From Shewanella sp. KT0246 (GTDB lineage: Bacteria; Pseudomonadota; Gammaproteobacteria; Enterobacterales; Shewanellaceae), in contig NZ_BPEV01000030.1 in assembly GCF_019654955.1 (NCBI RefSeq), positions 1 through 57,302 of the forward strand: a DNA stretch of 57,302 nt, given 5' to 3'. The notes below the pieces were generated by a model. It made no database searches. It saw only the letters and a program-made list of their open reading frames with translations, and was not told where the DNA came from. Positions 44,439 to 54,201 of the stretch are shown here, in pieces (within the stretch, counting starts at the first letter, position 1; the number at the start of each line of letters is the position of its first letter). The position numbers and the translations under genes are program-made.

Positions 44439-46538
44439 ATGGATGTAAAAGCAGCATTAGGTCAAGTTAAGCAAGTTAGGTTCAGTACTTTTAAAGGTGT
44501 TGGTACGCCATTATTAGTGCTTGCTGCTCTAGGTATGGTGGTATTACCCATGCCTGCCTTCCTGTTAGATATTCTATTTTCATTCAATATTGCATTAGCG
44601 CTAGTTGTGTTACTTGTTGCTATTTATTCTGATAGACCACTCGATTTTGCTGCATTTCCTAGCGTACTTTTAGTCGCCACCTTACTTAGATTGGCATTGA
44701 ATGTAGCGTCCACTCGAATCGTACTATTAGAAGGTCATAACGGTGGTGATGCTGCAGGTAAGGTTATTGAAGCTTTTGGCTCTGTAGTCATTGGTGGCAA
44801 CTATGCCGTGGGTTTAGTGGTTTTCCTTATTCTTATTATCATCAACTTTGCCGTTGTAACCAAAGGTGCTGGTCGTATTTCTGAAGTTAGTGCTCGATTT
44901 ACTTTGGATGCAATGCCAGGTAAACAAATGGCCATTGATGCTGACTTAAACGCTGGAACGCTGACCCAAGATCAAGCTCGAGTTCGCCGCGCCGAAGTCA
45001 CTAAAGAAGCTGACTTTTATGGTGCGATGGACGGTGCGTCAAAATTTGTAAAAGGTGATGCTATTGCTGGCATCATGATTTTGGTCATTAATATATTAGG
45101 TGGTTTTGTTATCGGTATGGTTCAGCATGGGTTAGATTTCTCTAGCGCGGTTGAAATCTATACTCTTTTGACTATTGGTGATGGCCTTGTGGCACAAATA
45201 CCAGGTCTATTGTTATCTATCGCAGCAGCATTGATGGTGACTCGCCAAAATGAATCTGGTGATATGGGTGGCATGATGATAAGTCAGATGTTTGTCAGCC
45301 ATAAGTCGATGGCGATTGCATCAGGCGTATTGTTTATTATGGGCATCGTCCCTGGAATGCCACATTTTGCATTCTTAACGTTTGCTTTTATTACAGCCTT
45401 TGCTGCCTATATGATTTATAAGCGTAATATTGACAACAAAACAGCTGCTCTTGAGCAAGCAGTGAAAAATCCTGCAGAAGTAAAAGATACTGAGCCAAAA
45501 GAGTTAAGTTGGGAAGATGTACAGCATGTCGATACTATAGGGCTTGAAGTTGGTTACCGTTTGATTCCATTAGTCGATAAAGGTCAAGGTGGTGAATTAC
45601 TCGGTAGAATTAAAGGTGTGCGTAAAAAGTTATCTCAAGAACTTGGCTTCTTAGTGCCTGCAGTTCATATTCGTGACAACCTCGATTTGTCACCGAATTG
45701 CTACCGGATTTCATTAATGGGAGTCGTTGTAGGTGAAGCTGAAGTGAGACACGATTGCGAGCTTGCGATTAATCCTGGGCAGGTTTATGGCAAGCTAGAT
45801 GGCATTGAAACAACTGATCCTGCATTTGGTTTAGAAGCAGTTTGGATAGCTCCAGAGCAGCGAGAGCATGCACAAACCTTAGGCTATACCGTGGTGGATA
45901 CCGCAACGGTTGTCGCCACTCATATAAGCCAGTTATTGACTAACAACGCTGCGAAACTACTAGGCTATGAAGAAGTACAGCAGTTAATGGATATGTTAGG
46001 TAAAAACTCACCTAAATTAATTGATGGCTTTATTCCTGACATCATGCCTTTAGGTTCAGTCGTTAAAGTAATGCAAAACCTTCTTAATGAAGGAGTTTCT
46101 ATTCGCGATTTGCGCACAATCGTGCAAACCCTGTTAGAATACGGTACAAAGAGTAATGATACGGAAGTATTAACTGCTGCTGTTCGAATTGCATTGAAGC
46201 GAATGATTGTTCAAGAGATCTCTGGTCCGGAATTAGAAATTCCTGTCATAACATTGGCACCAGAGTTGGAACAGATGTTGCACAAGTCTATGCAAGCGAC
46301 AGGCGGTGAAGGGCCAAATATAGAACCTGGCCTTGCAGAACGCATGCAGAAGTCATTATTAGACGCTTCTCAGAAGCAAGAGATGGTTGGACAACCAGCC
46401 ATTTTATTGACATCAGGCATGCTAAGGTCAACGCTGTCACGATTTGTTAAATATACTATCCCGAATTTACGGGTTATTTCTTACCAAGAAATACCTGATG
46501 AAAAGCAAATACGCATAGTATCTGCTGTAGGGCAATAG
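44439..46538 (+). CDS. flhA: FlhA, export gate protein
   Basis: 699 residues: eight membrane segments in the first 330, with the FHIPEP signature region (ARFTLDAMPGKQMAIDADLN), then the large cytoplasmic domain that docks chaperone-substrate pairs from FliS, FlgN and FliT. First gene of the long flhA-to-cheW operon, downstream of a sigma-54 site. Confidence 0.95.
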   Translation: MDVKAALGQVKQVRFSTFKGVGTPLLVLAALGMVVLPMPAFLLDILFSFNIALALVVLLVAIYSDRPLDFAAFPSVLLVATLLRLALNVASTRIVLLEGHNGGDAAGKVIEAFGSVVIGGNYAVGLVVFLILIIINFAVVTKGAGRISEVSARFTLDAMPGKQMAIDADLNAGTLTQDQARVRRAEVTKEADFYGAMDGASKFVKGDAIAGIMILVINILGGFVIGMVQHGLDFSSAVEIYTLLTIGDGLVAQIPGLLLSIAAALMVTRQNESGDMGGMMISQMFVSHKSMAIASGVLFIMGIVPGMPHFAFLTFAFITAFAAYMIYKRNIDNKTAALEQAVKNPAEVKDTEPKELSWEDVQHVDTIGLEVGYRLIPLVDKGQGGELLGRIKGVRKKLSQELGFLVPAVHIRDNLDLSPNCYRISLMGVVVGEAEVRHDCELAINPGQVYGKLDGIETTDPAFGLEAVWIAPEQREHAQTLGYTVVDTATVVATHISQLLTNNAAKLLGYEEVQQLMDMLGKNSPKLIDGFIPDIMPLGSVVKVMQNLLNEGVSIRDLRTIVQTLLEYGTKSNDTEVLTAAVRIALKRMIVQEISGPELEIPVITLAPELEQMLHKSMQATGGEGPNIEPGLAERMQKSLLDASQKQEMVGQPAILLTSGMLRSTLSRFVKYTIPNLRVISYQEIPDEKQIRIVSAVGQ

Positions 46539-46568
46539 CGATGACTTTGTGTTTGAAAGAGGTGCGTA

Positions 46569-47954
46569 GTGAAAATTAAACGATTTTTTGCCAAAGACAT
46601 GCGTTCTGCATTAGCTCAAGTAAAAGAAACTTTGGGTTCAGATGCCGTTATTATGTCTAATAAAAAAGTCACAGGCGGTATAGAAATCGTTGCGGCAGTT
46701 GACTACGATGAGCCTAAAGCGGATGTCGCTGTGAATTCGCCAGTACCTGGATTTATGAATGTCAGCGATGACCAAGTATCACTTGGGCAAAGTAAGCCTA
46801 TAGTGAAAGCACAAACGAAAGTGAGTCCTCCACCGGCTGCTGACTCATTACAAGCTTTGCTGGAAAAACAGCATAATCGTTTGCAGCAACAAATTTCGCA
46901 GCGAGTTGAAGAACCTGAACTACCTGATTGGGCAAAGCAATTACAAGATACCAAGACATCGAAAGTTGAGCCTAAAATTGAGCAACAGCAATTTGCTCAA
47001 CCAAGAACATCGAATAAAAGTCAGTCTGCTGAAATTGAAGCAATGCGAGAAGAAATGGCGTCATTGCGTGGGTTATTAACTCATCAAGTGTCATCGTTAA
47101 TGAAAGACCAGAAAAAACGCACTGACCCTGTAGGGGCTATGCTTGAAAGTAAATTGATTAATGCTGAGTTTTCTCCAGCCGTTGCAGCAAAGCTTGCAGG
47201 ATTGAGTCAACAATATACACCTGCTGATCTAGTGCGGGCTTTACCGCAAAGTTTAGCTAACCTTCTAGATAACCAAGGTGATGATATTGTTCGCACTGGT
47301 GGCGTGGTTGCATTTGTTGGCCCAACAGGAGTTGGCAAGACAACATCGCTTGCTAAATTAGCGGCAAGATTTGCAGCTCATCACGGCCCAGAGCAGGTTG
47401 CACTGATTACAACAGATCATTATCGTATTGGAGCCTATGAGCAATTGGCAACTTATGGCAAAATAATGGGATGTCCGGTTAAACAGGCTCATGATCTTGC
47501 TGAATTAGAACAAATTCTCTATCAGTTTAAGAATCGTAAGTTAGTATTAATAGATACGGCTGGTATGGGGCAGCGTGATATGCGCCTTTATCAGCAATTA
47601 GACGATTTAATGGCAAATACAAGAATACCGATTAGAAGTTATCTAGTGATGTCAGCAACCTCTCAAAGAAGAGTATTGCAAGATGCTGTAGAGCATTTTA
47701 AAAGAATTCCACTCTCTGGAGTAATTTTAACCAAACTAGATGAATCAGTTTCGATTGCTGGCGCGTTAAGTGTATTGATTCAAAATGGGTTACCATTGAG
47801 CTATATAACCGATGGCCAACGTGTTCCTGAAGATATGCAAGTTGCCGATACGCTGATGCTGGCAAAACAAGCGTTAGCAGCATTAAACGACACCAAACCT
47901 CAAACGTCACATGACACTGCGTGGTCAAATGACATGGCCTACGCATTCGAGTAA
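46569..47954 (+). CDS. flhF: FlhF, SRP-type GTPase setting the polar flagellum site
   Basis: 461 residues: N-terminal B domain (MKIKRFFAKDMRSALAQVKE), an N domain and a G domain with G1 GPTGVGKTT near residue 250, G3 DTAGMGQRD and G4 TKLDE. It places the first flagellar components at the pole in polar flagellates. It is followed 4 nt later by its antagonist flhG. Confidence 0.95.
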   Translation: MKIKRFFAKDMRSALAQVKETLGSDAVIMSNKKVTGGIEIVAAVDYDEPKADVAVNSPVPGFMNVSDDQVSLGQSKPIVKAQTKVSPPPAADSLQALLEKQHNRLQQQISQRVEEPELPDWAKQLQDTKTSKVEPKIEQQQFAQPRTSNKSQSAEIEAMREEMASLRGLLTHQVSSLMKDQKKRTDPVGAMLESKLINAEFSPAVAAKLAGLSQQYTPADLVRALPQSLANLLDNQGDDIVRTGGVVAFVGPTGVGKTTSLAKLAARFAAHHGPEQVALITTDHYRIGAYEQLATYGKIMGCPVKQAHDLAELEQILYQFKNRKLVLIDTAGMGQRDMRLYQQLDDLMANTRIPIRSYLVMSATSQRRVLQDAVEHFKRIPLSGVILTKLDESVSIAGALSVLIQNGLPLSYITDGQRVPEDMQVADTLMLAKQALAALNDTKPQTSHDTAWSNDMAYAFE

Positions 47955-47958
47955 AAAT

Positions 47959-48840
47959 ATGACCCGAGATCAAGCAAGTGGTTTACGTATGATGAATCAA
48001 CCAAATAACGAAAAAGTAAAAGTAATTGCAGTCAGTGGTGGTAAAGGCGGCGTGGGTAAAACCAGTGTGTCAATTAACACGGCTGTGGCACTCGCTGAAA
48101 AAGGCAAACGGGTTTTAGTACTTGATGCCGATTTAGGCCTAGCGAACGTTGATGTGATGTTAGGTATTAGAGCTGAGCGCAACTTATCACATGTACTATC
48201 TGGTGAAGCTGAATTAGATGATATTATTGTTCGTGGACCTAAAGGGATTGGTATTGTGCCAGCGACTTCAGGTACTCAGGCTATGGTTGAACTGACTCAA
48301 GCACAACATGTCGGCCTTATTCGCGCCTTCAGCGAGATGAAAACTCAATTCGATATCTTAATCGTTGATACCGCAGCTGGTATCTCTGATATGGTCTTAA
48401 GTTTTTCACGCGCATCACAAGATGTATTGATTGTGGTTTGTGATGAACCGACATCTATTACCGATGCATATGCCTTAATTAAAATTCTGAGCCGCGAACA
48501 TGGCGTATTTCGTTTTAAAATTGTGGCTAATATGGTTAGAAGTTTGCGCGAAGGCATGGAATTATTCGCAAAACTCAGTAAAGTGACTGATAGATTTTTG
48601 GATGTTGCTTTAGAATTAGTGGCAACGGTTCCTTTCGATGAAAACTTACGTAAATCAGTACGTAAACAGAAGTTGGTTATCGAAGCATTTCCTAAGTCAC
48701 CTGCGGCAATTGCTTACCATGGCTTAGCAAATAAAATTATGAGCTGGCCTGTTCCGCAACAACCTGGCGGCCATCTTGAATTCTTTGTTGAACGTTTAGT
48801 TCAGCGTAAAGATACACAAGAGGACTCGACGAGTGAATAA
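47959..48840 (+). CDS. flhG: FlhG (FleN), MinD-type ATPase limiting flagellum number
   Basis: 293 residues from ATG 47959. The N-terminal DQASGLR (4-10) is the motif that stimulates FlhF GTPase. Deviant Walker A GKGGVGKT (28-35) and the switch region DTAAGIS follow, then a C-terminal amphipathic tail. FlhG also restrains FlrA/FleQ in related bacteria. An in-frame ATG at 47911 lies inside flhF and is not needed. It overlaps fliA by 8 nt. Confidence 0.94.
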   Translation: MTRDQASGLRMMNQPNNEKVKVIAVSGGKGGVGKTSVSINTAVALAEKGKRVLVLDADLGLANVDVMLGIRAERNLSHVLSGEAELDDIIVRGPKGIGIVPATSGTQAMVELTQAQHVGLIRAFSEMKTQFDILIVDTAAGISDMVLSFSRASQDVLIVVCDEPTSITDAYALIKILSREHGVFRFKIVANMVRSLREGMELFAKLSKVTDRFLDVALELVATVPFDENLRKSVRKQKLVIEAFPKSPAAIAYHGLANKIMSWPVPQQPGGHLEFFVERLVQRKDTQEDSTSE

Positions 48841-49552
48841 AGCCGCAGCGTATACTCAGTTTGATAATAAAACTTCAATTGTTGAACAGTATGCTCCGTT
48901 GGTAAAAAGAATTGCACATCACATGTTGGCACGGCTGCCGGCATCAGTGCAATTAGATGACTTATTACAAGCAGGGATGATGGGGTTATTGGAAGCATCA
49001 TCGAAGTTTGATGGTAGTAAAGGGGCTAAGTTTGAAACCTTTGCAGGTATTCGAATTCGTGGCTCTATGATTGATGAAATTCGTCGTGGCGACTGGGTTC
49101 CCCGTTCTGTTCATCGTAATCAGCGCCGAGTTGCACAGGTTATTGATGAGTTAGGGCAAGAGCTTGGCCGTGATGCTAAAGATACTGAAATAGCAGAAAA
49201 GTTAGAGATGACTCTAGAAGAGTATCATCACATATTGAATGATGTTTCAGTAGGTAAAATCATTGGGATAGAAGATCTTGGTGTTTCTGAGGATGTTATC
49301 GTAACGGAAGAATCAACTCATGATGAGAGCTTTGATTCGTTAGCTGAAATGCAATTTAAATCTGCATTATCGGAAGCAATTACCACATTACCCGAAAGAG
49401 ATGCGTTAGTTTTGTCGCTATATTATGACGAAGCATTAAATTTAAAAGAAATCGGTGCCATTCTTGAGGTCAGCGAGTCGCGTGTTAGTCAGATATTAAG
49501 TCAGGCAATGTTGCGTCTTAAAGGCAAACTCAAGCATTGGACACAGGTATAA
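48833..49552 (+). CDS. fliA: FliA, flagellar sigma-28 factor
   Basis: 239 residues starting at GTG 48833 inside the end of flhG. It has region 2 (LLQAGMMGLLEASSKFDGSKG, FETFAGIRIRGSMIDEIRRGDW), region 3 and region 4 (LPERDALVLSLYYDEALNLKEIG, SESRVSQILSQAM). It is expected to transcribe flagellins 2 and 3, flgMN and flgOP from the four sites listed here; it is held by FlgM until the hook is complete. Confidence 0.95.
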   Translation: MNKAAAYTQFDNKTSIVEQYAPLVKRIAHHMLARLPASVQLDDLLQAGMMGLLEASSKFDGSKGAKFETFAGIRIRGSMIDEIRRGDWVPRSVHRNQRRVAQVIDELGQELGRDAKDTEIAEKLEMTLEEYHHILNDVSVGKIIGIEDLGVSEDVIVTEESTHDESFDSLAEMQFKSALSEAITTLPERDALVLSLYYDEALNLKEIGAILEVSESRVSQILSQAMLRLKGKLKHWTQV

Positions 49553-49596
49553 TTATTCATATAGAGCACAATGTGTAAAGCTCACCGGAGGAAACC

Positions 49597-49980
49597 TTGG
49601 ACAAGAATATGAAGATTCTTATTGTTGACGATTTTTCAACAATGAGACGTATCATCAAGAACTTGTTGCGAGACTTGGGATTCAACAATACTCAAGAAGC
49701 AGATGATGGCTCGACCGCCTTACCAATGTTACAAAAAAGCGAATTCGATTTCGTTGTAACGGATTGGAATATGCCAGGAATGCAAGGTATTGACTTGCTT
49801 AAGGCGATTCGTGCAGACGATTCACTCAAGCATTTACCAGTATTGATGGTAACTGCAGAAGCAAAACGTGAGCAAATTATTGCAGCAGCACAAGCTGGTG
49901 TGAATGGTTACGTAGTAAAACCGTTTACCGCTGCAACTTTGAAAGAAAAACTCGATAAGATCTTTGAGCGTTTAGCATAA
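49597..49980 (+). CDS. cheY: CheY, chemotaxis response regulator
   Basis: 127 residues, a stand-alone receiver: acidic pair DD11-12, phosphoacceptor Asp56 in TDWNMPG, and the conserved Lys in YVVKPF. It binds FliM when phosphorylated. The start is TTG 49597, with GGAGG about 6 nt before it; the ATG at 49609 would remove the first four residues of the fold. The rare start may limit its level. Confidence 0.94.
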   Translation: MDKNMKILIVDDFSTMRRIIKNLLRDLGFNNTQEADDGSTALPMLQKSEFDFVVTDWNMPGMQGIDLLKAIRADDSLKHLPVLMVTAEAKREQIIAAAQAGVNGYVVKPFTAATLKEKLDKIFERLA

Positions 49981-49994
49981 GCTAAGGATAAGTT

Positions 49995-50732
49995 ATGCAG
50001 GCAGCCACATCGGGGTTAATTGATCTTGAACAAGCCAAGCAACTCGTAAAGTTACTTGAAGAAGGGCAGCAAGAACAAGCAGATGAAGTCATTCGTGACT
50101 TATCAGCCCCTCTTCAGCGAGAGTTATTTGATGAAGTAGGTAAGTTGACCCGTCAACTTCATAGTTCATTAAATGAATTCCAAATTGATACGCGATTAGC
50201 TGAACTTGCCAACAGTGAAATACCTGACGCAAAAGAAAGATTGAACTTTGTCATCGACATGACAGAGCAAGCTGCAAATAAAACCATGGATGCAGTTGAA
50301 GAATGTTTACCTTTGGCCGATACAATAATTAATAACATTCAATCGGTCACGCCAATGTGGGACAAATTGATGCGTAGAGACATCGCTTTAAGCGAATTTA
50401 AATCTCTGTGCCATGACGTTCAACACATTATGTCTCATAGCGAGCATGACTCAGGACGATTAAAGGAATTGCTTAATCAAATTTTGATGGCGCAAGATTT
50501 CCAAGATTTAACTGGGCAAATGATCCGTCGTGTTATTGATTTAGTCAGAGAAGTAGAGAGCAGTTTAGTCTCAATGCTCACTATCTTTGGCGAGAATGCA
50601 GCAGACTCCGCACGGGTCGTTGATGAAAATAAAATTGAAGCAGAAGGCCCCATCTTGAATGCCGAAACACGAGAAGACGTGGTGACAGGGCAAGATGAGG
50701 TGGATGATCTGCTATCAAGTCTGGGTTTCTAA
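49995..50732 (+). CDS. cheZ: CheZ, CheY phosphatase
   Basis: 245 residues, long helices in the middle with the catalytic pair Asp171 and Gln175 in QDFQDLTGQ, and a C-terminal CheY-binding helix (QDEVDDLLSSLGF) after an acidic linker. It removes phosphate from CheY. It starts 14 nt after cheY and precedes cheA by 16 nt. Confidence 0.95.
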   Translation: MQAATSGLIDLEQAKQLVKLLEEGQQEQADEVIRDLSAPLQRELFDEVGKLTRQLHSSLNEFQIDTRLAELANSEIPDAKERLNFVIDMTEQAANKTMDAVEECLPLADTIINNIQSVTPMWDKLMRRDIALSEFKSLCHDVQHIMSHSEHDSGRLKELLNQILMAQDFQDLTGQMIRRVIDLVREVESSLVSMLTIFGENAADSARVVDENKIEAEGPILNAETREDVVTGQDEVDDLLSSLGF

Positions 50733-50748
50733 TTAGGAGTCAAATTTA

Positions 50749-53025
50749 ATGTCTTTTGATGTTGATGAAGAGATACTCCAGGACTTTTTGATTGAAGCTG
50801 GTGAAATTTTAGAGCTTCTACAAGAGCAGCTCGTTGCTCTTGAAAATAATCCTGATGATGCTGATTTACTTAACGCTATTTTTAGAGGTTTCCACACTGT
50901 AAAAGGTGGTGCAGGTTTTTTAAGCTTGGGACCAATGGTCGATGTTTGTCATGAAGCTGAAAATACCTTTGATCTATTGAGAACCGGCAAGCGTCAAGTA
51001 AACGCAGAGTTAATGGATATCATTTTACAGGCTGTTGATGCTATCAATAGTATGTTTGAACAAACTCAGCAAGGGCAGCAGCAAGACGATGCTGATCCTA
51101 CGTTACTCGAAAAGCTTAAGCTGCTGAGCTCTGGTGCTCCTCTTCCTTCTGAACTTGGCGAACCCTCTGCAGAACCCGCAGCGGTCGAAGAGCTCATAGA
51201 AGCCATCATCGAAGAACCAACCGTCGCTGAAGCTGTTGTTGAAACTACAGTTGAAAGCACAATAGAAAGTGTCGCCGCTGATGCAGACTCCGCAGGCAGC
51301 ATTGATGATATTGATGAAAGTGAATTTGAAGCATTACTTGATGCTTTACACGGACAAGGTAAGAGTCCTACTGCAACGCCAAAAGCACCAGTTGTAGAAG
51401 CAGTTGTTCCTGTAGCGACAGAGAACACTGAAAGCACCGCTAGCGATGAAATCACTGACGACGAGTTTGAAGCATTGCTTGATGAGCTTCATGGTTCTGG
51501 GGGATTTCAATCAACCCCCAAGGCTAGTGAGCCTGCTCCTGTAGCAGAAGAGCCTAAAGTTGACGCTGATGACATCACTGATGATGAATTCGAAAAATTA
51601 CTTGATGAGTTACATGGCAAAGGCTCAGCGCCAGCAGCTGTTACGCCAACGCCTTCAGCCTCTGCTGCTCCAGTTAGTCCTCCTAAGACTAACAAACCAG
51701 CTGAACCAGCTAAAGCCGCTCCTAAATCACCAGCTCCTGCAGAAACACCAAAAGCGCCAGTAGCAAAGACCGCACCTGCTGCTAAAGCACCTGCTCCAGC
51801 AACGAAAAAAGCAGAACCAGCTAAAGCGCAAAGTGCCATGCCTCAAGGCGAGACGACTGTTCGTGTCGACACTTCACGTTTAGACCAAATTATGAATATG
51901 GTTGGTGAACTTGTATTAGTTCGTAATCGATTAGTCAGTTTAGGTATTTCTCGTGATGATGAAGAAATGTCTAAAGCGTTAGCAAATTTAGATTTAGTGA
52001 CTGCCGATCTTCAAGGCGCAGTGATGAAAACACGTATGCAACCGATCAAAAAAGTATTTGGTCGTTTCCCACGTGTTGTAAGGGATTTAGCGCGCACGCT
52101 TAATAAAGAAATTGATTTAATCATGGTGGGTGAAGATACCGACCTTGATAAAAACTTAGTTGAAGCTCTTGCCGATCCTTTGGTCCATTTAGTAAGAAAC
52201 TCGGTTGACCATGGTATTGAAATGCCCATTACGCGTGAAGCGAATGGCAAACCAAGAACGGGTACTATTACCTTATCAGCAAGCCAAGAGGGCGATCACA
52301 TTCTTCTTAAAATTGAAGATGATGGCGCGGGTATGGATGCAGGTAAACTAAAAGAAATCGCAATTAGTCGCGGAGTGCTAGACGAAGATTCTGCTGCTCG
52401 TATGACTGATAACGAGGCTTATAATCTAATTTTTGCTCCTGGATTTTCTACAAAAGTAGAAATATCAGATATTTCTGGTCGTGGTGTTGGTATGGACGTG
52501 GTGAAAACTCGTATAACCCAACTAAACGGTACGGTTCATATCGACTCAGTTCAGGGCAAGGGAACAATTTTAGAAATTAAAGTCCCACTCACATTAGCAA
52601 TTATGCCAACTCTGATGGTTGATGTTGCTAAGCAAGTATTCGCTTTACCTCTTTCAAGCGTTAATGAAATTTTCCATCTCGATCTAACTAAAACAAATGT
52701 AGTAGATGGTCAATTAACCGTTATCGTTCGTGATAAAGCCGTACCGCTATTTTATCTTGAGCAGTGGCTACATCGAAATAAGACTAACTTTACTCATGGT
52801 GATAAAAAACAAGGGCATGTGGTTATTGTGCAGCTTGGTACCATGCAAATTGGTTTTGTTGTTGATGCACTTATTGGGCAGGAAGAGGTGGTGATTAAGC
52901 CTCTAGGCAGTATGTTGCAAGGTACGCCAGGTATGGCAGGAGCGACAATTACTTCAGATGGCGGTATCGCACTCATTTTAGACGTGCCAGGTTTATTAAA
53001 ATATTACGCCAAAAGTAAGAAGTAA
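50749..53025 (+). CDS. cheA: CheA, chemotaxis histidine kinase
   Basis: 758 residues. P1 (HPt) domain with His49 in FHTVKGG; a long low-complexity middle (about 120-365) in which I see no P2 domain but three copies of an acidic motif (residues 186-202, 233-249, 274-290) and then an Ala/Pro/Lys-rich linker; P3 dimerisation from about 370; HATPase with N box (LVHLVRNSVDHG), G1 DDGAGM (524-529) and GRGVGMD (577-583); and a CheW-like P5 domain at the end. In Vibrio the matching middle region of polar CheA binds ParP. Confidence 0.95.
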   Translation: MSFDVDEEILQDFLIEAGEILELLQEQLVALENNPDDADLLNAIFRGFHTVKGGAGFLSLGPMVDVCHEAENTFDLLRTGKRQVNAELMDIILQAVDAINSMFEQTQQGQQQDDADPTLLEKLKLLSSGAPLPSELGEPSAEPAAVEELIEAIIEEPTVAEAVVETTVESTIESVAADADSAGSIDDIDESEFEALLDALHGQGKSPTATPKAPVVEAVVPVATENTESTASDEITDDEFEALLDELHGSGGFQSTPKASEPAPVAEEPKVDADDITDDEFEKLLDELHGKGSAPAAVTPTPSASAAPVSPPKTNKPAEPAKAAPKSPAPAETPKAPVAKTAPAAKAPAPATKKAEPAKAQSAMPQGETTVRVDTSRLDQIMNMVGELVLVRNRLVSLGISRDDEEMSKALANLDLVTADLQGAVMKTRMQPIKKVFGRFPRVVRDLARTLNKEIDLIMVGEDTDLDKNLVEALADPLVHLVRNSVDHGIEMPITREANGKPRTGTITLSASQEGDHILLKIEDDGAGMDAGKLKEIAISRGVLDEDSAARMTDNEAYNLIFAPGFSTKVEISDISGRGVGMDVVKTRITQLNGTVHIDSVQGKGTILEIKVPLTLAIMPTLMVDVAKQVFALPLSSVNEIFHLDLTKTNVVDGQLTVIVRDKAVPLFYLEQWLHRNKTNFTHGDKKQGHVVIVQLGTMQIGFVVDALIGQEEVVIKPLGSMLQGTPGMAGATITSDGGIALILDVPGLLKYYAKSKK
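51304..51618 (+). repeat. threefold acidic helix motif in CheA
   Basis: The motif DDEFEALLDELHG occurs in three variants: DESEFEALLDALHG (ending at Gly202), TDDEFEALLDELHG (Gly249) and TDDEFEKLLDELHG (Gly290), spaced 47 and 41 residues apart by Ser/Thr/Pro/Ala-rich linkers. The DNA differs at many silent sites, so the repeats are old and kept by selection on the protein. Confidence 0.85.
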
Positions 53026-53049
53026 AAGTTCCATTATTTAAGGAATTAA

Positions 53050-54201
53050 ATGGCTACTAAAGTTTTAGTTGTTGATGATTCAAGTTTCTTTAGACGACGG
53101 GTCAGTGAGATTGTTAATCAAGATCCTGACTTAGAAGTTGTGGGCGTTGCTGTAAACGGTCAAGAAGCCGTTGATATGGCTGCCCAATTGAAACCTCAAG
53201 TTATCACGATGGATATAGAAATGCCTGTAATGGACGGTATCACAGCCGTGCGTAAAATTATGGCTGCAAATCCAACTCCAATATTGATGTTTTCTTCGCT
53301 AACCCATGATGGTGCTAAAGCAACACTTGATGCATTAGATGCTGGCGCGTTAGATTTTTTACCTAAACGCTTTGAAGATATTGCATCAAATAAAGATGAT
53401 GCGATTAAGCTTTTACAACAAAGAGTAAAAGCATTAGGTCGTCGTCGTTTATATAAACCAAGAACCAGCTCCACTACCTCAAGAGTTGTAGGCTCTAGCC
53501 TTGGCAATGCAGCAACAAGTGTTAAACCATCTTTGAGTGCTAGGTCAACGACTGCAAGTTCTGCAAGTCAATTGAATAGTGCTTCTAATTCTACCTCTGT
53601 GGCTTCGATTAGAGCCAGCGGTAAAAAATATAAAGCTCTATTAATCGGTACGTCAACAGGCGGCCCAGTTGCATTGCAAAAAATATTGACGGCTTTTCCT
53701 GCTAACTACCCCCATCCTATTTTATTAATTCAGCATATGCCTGCAGCATTTACTCCAGCATTTGCAAGCAGGCTTAATAGCTTATGCAAGATTGAAGTTA
53801 AAGAAGCACAAACTGGCGATGTATTAAAGCCAGGCTGCGCTTATCTTGCGCCAGGTGGTATGCAGTTAATGGTAGAAAAAAGTGGCAGTCTTGGTCGTTT
53901 GAAAGTAATTGCCGGTAATGCTGATATGAATTACAAACCGAGCGTGGATATCACTTTTGCTTCAGCTTCTAAAGCTTTTGGTAGCGAAGTTATGGCGGTG
54001 GTATTAACCGGTATGGGGGCTGATGGCCGCGAAGGTGCTAGAATGTTGAAAACGGCTGGTTCTACCATTTGGGCTCAAGATGAAGCAAGTTGTGTAGTGT
54101 ATGGTATGCCCCAAGCCGTTGCTTCTGCGGGTATTTCTAGTCATTCAATTGCATTAGAAAATATGGCTGAAGCTATAATAAAAGAAACTGCTCGTGGCTA
54201 A
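53050..54201 (+). CDS. cheB: CheB, chemoreceptor methylesterase/deamidase
   Basis: 383 residues: receiver domain with Asp55 in [11 protein letters not shown], a Ser-rich linker (about 140-190) and the esterase domain with catalytic Ser in GTSTGGP, His in IQHMPAAFT and Asp in GMGADGREG. It removes receptor methyl groups, opposing CheR. The gene downstream starts within its last codons. Confidence 0.95.
   Translation: MATKVLVVDDSSFFRRRVSEIVNQDPDLEVVGVAVNGQEAVDMAAQLKPQVITMDIEMPVMDGITAVRKIMAANPTPILMFSSLTHDGAKATLDALDAGALDFLPKRFEDIASNKDDAIKLLQQRVKALGRRRLYKPRTSSTTSRVVGSSLGNAATSVKPSLSARSTTASSASQLNSASNSTSVASIRASGKKYKALLIGTSTGGPVALQKILTAFPANYPHPILLIQHMPAAFTPAFASRLNSLCKIEVKEAQTGDVLKPGCAYLAPGGMQLMVEKSGSLGRLKVIAGNADMNYKPSVDITFASASKAFGSEVMAVVLTGMGADGREGARMLKTAGSTIWAQDEASCVVYGMPQAVASAGISSHSIALENMAEAIIKETARG

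Noticed and set aside
51066..51839. Two long antisense frames opposite cheA
   Set aside because: They arise from the Ala/Pro/Glu-rich coding bias of the CheA linker; they have no ribosome sites and encode low-complexity Ser/Ala strings.
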